64,000 bases of DNA from Polytrichum commune. Taxonomy: Eukaryota; Streptophyta; Polytrichopsida; Polytrichales; Polytrichaceae. A model generated the notes under the pieces. It did no database searches, was not told the DNA's origin, and saw only the letters and a list, made by a program, of their open reading frames with translations. Position 1 is the stretch's first letter. Each line of letters starts with the position of its first letter. The position numbers were made by a program, and so were the translations under genes. This document shows, piece by piece, positions 59,185 to 64,000 of this stretch. The stretch is taken from the NCBI GenBank assembly GCA_950295325.1, contig OX485809.1, forward strand, positions 17,608,001-17,672,000, given 5' to 3'.

Positions 59185-59503
59185 CACTCGCAAAAAACTA
59201 TGCCCAAAAAAACCGCAGCCGAAATGAGTTGCGGTTCTTTTGGCCAGCTTGATCGGCAATCGCTAAACGACTACAAATTAGTTTTTTTTATTTTAAGAAT
59301 TTGAGGGCATGTAATATACCTTTGGAAAGGTCTTGAAACTACCTTTCTAATGGTATATTACACATCCCAAAAAAATTAAAATTTCAGTTGCAAAACAAAA
59401 AAGAAAATTGTGTAGTCATTTAGCGACTACAGATCAGGCTGGTCAAAAGAACCGTAGCCGATTTTGGCTACGATTTTTTTGGACATAGTTTTCTACCAAT
59501 GTG
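59185..59503. mobile_element. CACTA-type MITE family K, copy 3
   Basis: 319 bp with left CACTCGCAAAAAACTATGCC and inverted right CACATTGGTAGAAAACTATG. Inner blocks GGAAAGGTCTTGAAACTACC and the mirrored CCGCAGCC / GGCTACGG are as in copy 1. Flanking 3-mers AAT and CAT differ at one base. Confidence 0.78.
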
Positions 59504-59789
59504 CATTTTGTTTGTTGTAGACACATTCTTGTTGCATCTAGATTGTTTGTGGGAAAAAACACATATGTAGTCGTTTCACAACTACATTTACTTTCAGGGT
59601 TATGTTTTCCACCCTATGTTTTTCCCACATAAAGTTTATTTTAGTAGTTGTTTTCAGAGAGAACGTCGAGAGTGACCCGGGCCCATTCAATCTCTAAGTT
59701 CATGGTTGCATCGCACCAACTCAGTCCTCCTTGAATGCGCCTCTTTGTCAAAGATTTTGTTACCCTCGGTGTAAATGTATTTCTCAACA

Positions 59790-60018
59790 ATGAACAGAGA
59801 GAACAGACCGCTAGTTACAGATAAAACTGGTTGAATAAAGACATAACAGGTTGAAGTTCAAGACTTCACGAAAAATCACCCATCGTTGTTTCAGAGGAAT
59901 CCATGGAATATACCTCAAATTCACGAAAAAAAACCGAAAGATCACATCACGTAACCAGTTGAATTTAGAAACACTAGGACCTTGACCGATCATGCTCAAA
60001 AATCTCTGTGGACACTGT
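59790..60018 (+). repeat. Dispersed repeat family R, copy 9
   Basis: Starts AATGAACAGAGAGAACAGAC. Contains AACTGGTTGA, AACAGGTTGAAGTTCAAGAC and AACCAGTTGAA, and ends AAATCTCTGTGGACACT. It lies just upstream of the small coding region at 60159, so its end may act as promoter or leader there. Confidence 0.72.
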
Positions 60019-60158
60019 TTCTCGATGCAATAAAAAAAACTTTTCTATATATATATGAGAGAGAATATAACTTATGTTGTGTGGGATCTTATTCATTGAT
60101 ATGTGTATATATATATATAGCTCCTCGCCGGAAAAAATGGATCACATCTCAACCAAAA

Positions 60159-60485
60159 ATGTCTCAAAGCATGCCAACTTCGATGCCAAGCTCCACACCC
60201 TCGTCGCCGGGCCTTCCGGCCACCCCCCGCATTTCCATCAAACCCGAGTGGGATATTTCGAACCCCAACCGCAACCCCCTCCGGCGGCCAAGGCCCATGA
60301 CCTCTGCTGAGCACGCGGCCCGGAGAGCCGCTGCCCGGAGGCAACCCACCCAGAACAAGGGTTGGAACCAGTACCTCTCCGAAATGTTGCGATACATGGC
60401 ACTCAAGGGAGTGGCACATGGCCATGTGGCACGTTGGGGGAAGTCCCCCTCGTTCCTCCGTGAAACAAAAGGGCGGAGGTTTTGA
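60159..60485 (+). CDS. Small basic protein, unknown family (possible 3' exon)
   Basis: 108-aa frame from ATG 60159 to TGA 60485, GC-rich within AT-rich DNA. It opens with a Ser/Pro/Thr-rich low-complexity stretch (MSQSMPTSMPSSTPSSPGLP), then ISIKPEWDISNPNRNPLRRP, an Ala/Arg helix (SAEHAARRAAARRQ), then NKGWNQYLSEMLRYMALKG and a basic end, SFLRETKGRRF. I do not recognise the family. The frame is open upstream to an AG at 60120 (ATATATAG before CTCCTCGCC), so it could instead be the last exon of a longer gene. Entry there in phase 1 would be compatible with the phase-1 donor of the SHIPPO exon, though that needs a 9.6-kb intron. An overlapping frame from ATG 60137 is also open but less protein-like. 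Confidence 0.5.
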   Translation: MSQSMPTSMPSSTPSSPGLPATPRISIKPEWDISNPNRNPLRRPRPMTSAEHAARRAAARRQPTQNKGWNQYLSEMLRYMALKGVAHGHVARWGKSPSFLRETKGRRF

Positions 60486-60815
60486 AAACTGCAACGTTAC
60501 AGAGAGACGGGCTCAAGGGCCCTTTGAATACCAAAAACATGCAGATTGAATTAAGTTAACAACATCCTGCCATAATCACATTCATTTTGCATGGGTACTT
60601 TACTATCTCATGGTTTCTATATACACTGCTTCAAAGGTTTTTTTCTTTTTAAGGGGGAGCGGGTGGGAGGGGGGGGTATTTGTCTTACATTTATTCTTTT
60701 GCACCCTTTGGTAGTTTGAACTTTGAAAATTTCCATTTAAACTTAACCCTATGTTGTATTCATGCAATGCCTCTTCTATGTTGTTTATAATCATCATATG
60801 TGTGATATTTTAGGA

Positions 60816-60905
60816 CACTCTTTATCAACGGACTTAGTAACATAGGCAATCCATGCCTTATGTTAATGGGTTGCCTTATGTTACTAAGTCCGTCGATAAA
60901 GGGTG
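60816..60905. repeat. 90-bp hairpin, ~33-bp stem
   Basis: Left stem CACTCTTTATCAACGGACTT then AGTAACATAGGCAA; right stem is its inverse with about three mismatches and a ~20-nt loop. It may be a tiny MITE or a small-RNA-type foldback. Only one copy in the window. Confidence 0.65.
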
Positions 60906-61930
60906 GAATTACAATGTTGACAAAGGATTGAGACACCAAACAATGATGGGGATACAACATGATGAACAAGAACACTACTAAATGCTCAAGAGTTGAGGTT
61001 GTGAGTGGAAAAACCTTGTGACCCTCTACAAGTTTTTTACCATCTTAAACAAAGAACCCTACACATAATTCTACTAAACAATAACACATGACATTATAGG
61101 GTGCCATAAAGTATTCATCATGAAATGTGTGAATAGGAATGATGCTATATTATATTGAATATTTTTCAAAAATAATGCTTGCAAAAATAAAGAGCACCCT
61201 ATATTAGTTCTCACCCTATTTCTAATATTTTCCCAGTGCAATACATGTGTCCTTTTGGCATACTTAGATTTCTTGAGGCATTCAAGGGTTAAACATTACA
61301 ACGCTTCAACATGACATCATAGGTGGAAAACTGAAAATTACTATGTGATGGCTTCATCTTCATTGTCATTTCTTTTTAAATTTAACTATCTCATAATAGT
61401 TTGGTTGTTTTAAAGAGGTTCTCCAATTGAAGAGATGAATTGAAATTGGGGTATGAATATAGTTTAATAAAAAAAATTAGTTTTTGAATTGCTTGTATAG
61501 TTTTGTAGTTGGGATTTATGGTCAGACATGGTCTAGTATTAATAAGAAATGAAGCATGTTGAAAATACAAGCCTCCAGATTTATGTGTAACCAAAGATAT
61601 TAAAAATACAAGTCATATTGAAATTCTTTATAATGCACGGGTCTCCAAAACTCCTAGAATCCAACATAATAAGTCCATGATGATATTGTACATGGTTAGC
61701 ACACATGTACACAAAACAAAGAGGATCTCCCTTCCCCCCCCCCCCCCCACCTCCGCCCGCCCACCCGCCCGCATGTGGCTATGGACTTGTAACATAATGA
61801 ATATAACCATGAAATGGGTGCCTTATTTAATTTAAAAAAATTGAATCCTAATTAGAAAATTCTCAAGGCTCCTCACATGATGTAAAAGCTCATATCCACA
61901 ACCAACTACCCCCTCCTCTCCCACAAGAAT
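60906..61930. other. Intergenic, no gene seen
   Basis: AT-rich sequence with a C run at about 61734-61749. The small open frames show no recognised domain. Confidence 0.45.
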
Positions 61931-61934
61931 TTCA

Positions 61935-62930
61935 CACCACACCCACCCAAATACGACCCAAAGAAAATATTTGTATGGATGGTTCCTTCACCCCACTAGT
62001 TGACAAAGGAGATGGAAATTTATTAGCACCTAGAGTCTATAGCCTAGAAAGAAAAAACATACAATTAGCTAAAAGATTACCAATCTCCAAAACATCATGA
62101 GAGCATAACTATATGCCCTATAGTTAGCCCTCGCCAAAACACACGACACCCCCACAATATCCATATATACATAGACAAAATAGCATACATCTAATAAATA
62201 ACCACATAAAAAAGTCCTCTTCACAAATACAACCACTTGGGCAAACTTCTAATAGTCTCCATAGTCCGTCACATAAAATGGTTCCCACATGAGATCACAA
62301 TACCAAAATTACAACAACAAACAATAATATGACGGAACAACCTAGCAACACCCTACCAAACAATGGAACCACCAAAAGTTGCGGCACAACTCCTCTTCCA
62401 CGCATGTACATAAGCCTTACCATCCCATACAAACCAGATAACCCTCCCTTAGGGACTTACTAAACATACATAATAAGAATACTACGATCTTTTATCAAAG
62501 TGGAACACAAAAAACTCACAACCAAAAGAGCCAAACAACTCCAATACATAGAAAAATGGGTATCAAATGAAGACGTAAACCATAACCTATCCAACAACTT
62601 TTGGAAATCAACCCAAACTACAAACGCACAAACCCCACGATTACTCAAATTTAGAATAGCTCAGTACCTAGGAAACCACAAAATATGAATTTTTTGGTCC
62701 CGTATACATCCTAACCCCAAAATGCAACCATGCCACGCCAACAGTAGACACATGTGGCCACATTTACTATCCATTTGTGCAACAAATTTATGAAAGGTCT
62801 CTAAATCACAAGACACAATGCCACCACACACCAAATCACCAACCTTCTAAAAGCTCGTATCCACATGAGACACCTCACACTTACTAATGTCAACACACAT
62901 ATTTTAAAAAACTCCCCAAGTCAACACCAT
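61935..62930 (+). pseudogene. LINE remnant: RNase H and C-terminal zinc-knuckle region
   Basis: Reading across frames, the stretch follows the C-terminal part of plant LINE polyproteins. It shows DGSFTPLVDKGDG (RNase H first strand, 61978), later the SIHLINNHIKK segment (about 62190), then AKQLQYIEKWVSNEDVNHNL and SNNFWKSTQ, RIAQYLGNHKI (about 62650) and the RIHPNP...CHANSRHMWPHLLS Cys/His region. Several stops and frame changes mean it is dead. The reverse transcriptase part is not visible upstream, so the copy is probably 5'-truncated, as is usual for LINEs. Confidence 0.7.
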
Positions 62931-63189
62931 ACCACTAGTAGAAAATTTTGCGTCCGGATCAACAGAAAGGCGTTGGTCGCGGTTGTTACTTAGGACGCGT
63001 TGACCTGGACATGATGTAACACAATTTTGTTGATTTTTTCTGTTGATATGGTCACAAAAATATTTTTTAAAAAAAACTTATTATATATATATATCATTAA
63101 AAAATAAAAAATGAATAAATGTCAGATCTGCAATTCCTAACCCCTCCCAAGTAACCCTCAACATATACCTCACCTAAAAGTATAGACTA

Positions 63190-63305
63190 CCTACCACTCA
63201 CATAAGTGGCAAGGCCAAGGCCGAAGGTGACGGCCACGGGAATCAAACCTTGCACCTAGTGATACCCACACATGTGCCTTAACCACTAGGTCATCACATC
63301 ACACA
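63190..63305 (-). mobile_element. tRNA-like SINE head
   Basis: On the minus strand, TGACCTAGTGGTTAAGGCAC (A box, 63273-63292) is followed after ~30 bp by GGTTTGATTCCCG (B box, 63237-63249). Both are near-consensus pol III promoter boxes of a Ser/Leu-like tRNA. The flanks do not fold into a tRNA cloverleaf, so it is a SINE head rather than a tRNA gene. Confidence 0.65.
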
Positions 63306-63371
63306 TGATATGAATGGAGTCTTTTAAACCTTTCTAGAATAAGGCCACTAATTTCTCTTTACTACCTACTT

Positions 63372-63830
63372 GATGTATATATTTACAGTAAATATATACA
63401 GTATATAATTACAGTAAATATATACAGTATATAATTACAGTATATAATTACAGTATATAATTACAGTATATAATTACAGTAAATATATACAGTATATAAT
63501 TACAGTAAATATATACAGTATATAATTACAGTATATAATTACAGTAAATATATACTGTATATAATTACAGTAAATATATACTGTATATATTTACTGTAAA
63601 TGTATACATATTTATATATTATATATTATATACATACATGTTACATATATTGTATACATATATGTTACATATATTATATACATATATGTTACATATATTA
63701 TATATATATATACATACATACATATACATACATACATATATACATACATATACATATTATATGTTACATATATTATATACATATTATTATTATTATTATT
63801 ATTAACTATCAACTATTATAATATTTATAA
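63372..63830. repeat. AT-rich satellite: TTACAGTATATAA units, then TACATATA repeats
   Basis: 63372-63600 is built of 13- to 26-bp units mixing TTACAGTATATAA and TTACAGTAAATATATACAGT. 63605-63790 is (TACATA)n with ATGTTACATATAT interspersed, followed by (ATT)n. The Tyr/Ile-rich open frames are artefacts. Confidence 0.9.
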
Positions 63831-64000
63831 TATTTAAACACCTTTGAATTCGTAATTATTTCCATACCCATACACTTACAAGTCCATAAATTGCAAAAAA
63901 TTAAAAAGATTTTACAATATTCCAATATATCCTAGAATATTCCAAAAAAGATTCAAAAAAGATTTCACATTTACTAAAATTTTGTTGATTTGGTCATTGT

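Larger units (their letters stand above)
62933..64000 (+). mobile_element. CACTA-type terminus; element runs off or is degraded
   Basis: CACTAGTAGAAAATTTTGCG at 62933 is a typical plant CACTA end and resembles the K-family terminus (CACTAGTAGAAAA), but the following sequence differs. No matching inverted end was found before the window stops, so only the start is supported. Confidence 0.45.

Noticed and set aside
63190-63305. Possible tRNA-Ser/Leu gene
   Set aside because: A and B boxes are present, but the acceptor and anticodon stems do not pair; a SINE head explains it better.
63600-63821. Tyr/Ile/His-rich open frames at the window end
   Set aside because: Direct translation of TACATA satellite repeats.

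Overview
This window comes from a repeat-rich, AT-rich nuclear genome of a land plant. The split genes use GT-AG introns and plant protein families (PL1 pectate lyase, PEX22, Sgpp-like HAD phosphatase, Agenet domain). The window also carries a SHIPPO/STPG-repeat gene of the sperm-flagellum type, which angiosperms and conifers lack. That points to a lineage with swimming sperm: a bryophyte, lycophyte, fern, cycad or Ginkgo. I cannot name the species from sequence alone. There is no sign of bacterial or organellar DNA.

Layout. 0-1.7 kb: repeats. 1.7-6.3 kb: a six-exon pectate lyase gene on the minus strand. 6.9-22.4 kb: gene-poor, filled with small DNA transposons (MITEs), one delimited pogo/Tigger-like element with a decayed transposase, a SINE and tandem arrays. 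23.2-24.1 kb: intronless PEX22 (+). 25.3-31.0 kb: a ten-exon minus-strand gene joining a metallothionein-like, cysteine-rich N-terminal half (made of repeated 87-nt exons) to a complete HAD phosphatase; this is the most unusual object here. 31-37 kb: repeats and one weak exon candidate. 37.4-39.4 kb: a ~2-kb foldback with nearly identical arms, lying directly upstream of a GC-rich leader. 39.4-47.9 kb: an Agenet-domain gene (+) whose reading frame is broken by one in-frame stop and one frameshift. 49.8-50.5 kb: GC-rich first exon of a SHIPPO-repeat protein. 50.6-60 kb: nested MITEs, a SINE, a 177-bp tandem array and dispersed repeats. 60.16-60.49 kb: a small GC-rich orphan coding region. 61-64 kb: remains of a LINE, a CACTA-type end, a tRNA-like SINE and AT-rich satellite.

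The genes do not form a functional cluster. PEX22 and the HAD gene are convergent neighbours. The mobile elements are informative because several still show terminal inverted repeats and target-site duplications, and several are nested, giving a relative order of insertion. All splice sites and intron phases were read by eye from GT/AG boundaries and family resemblance; no alignment or transcript data were available.
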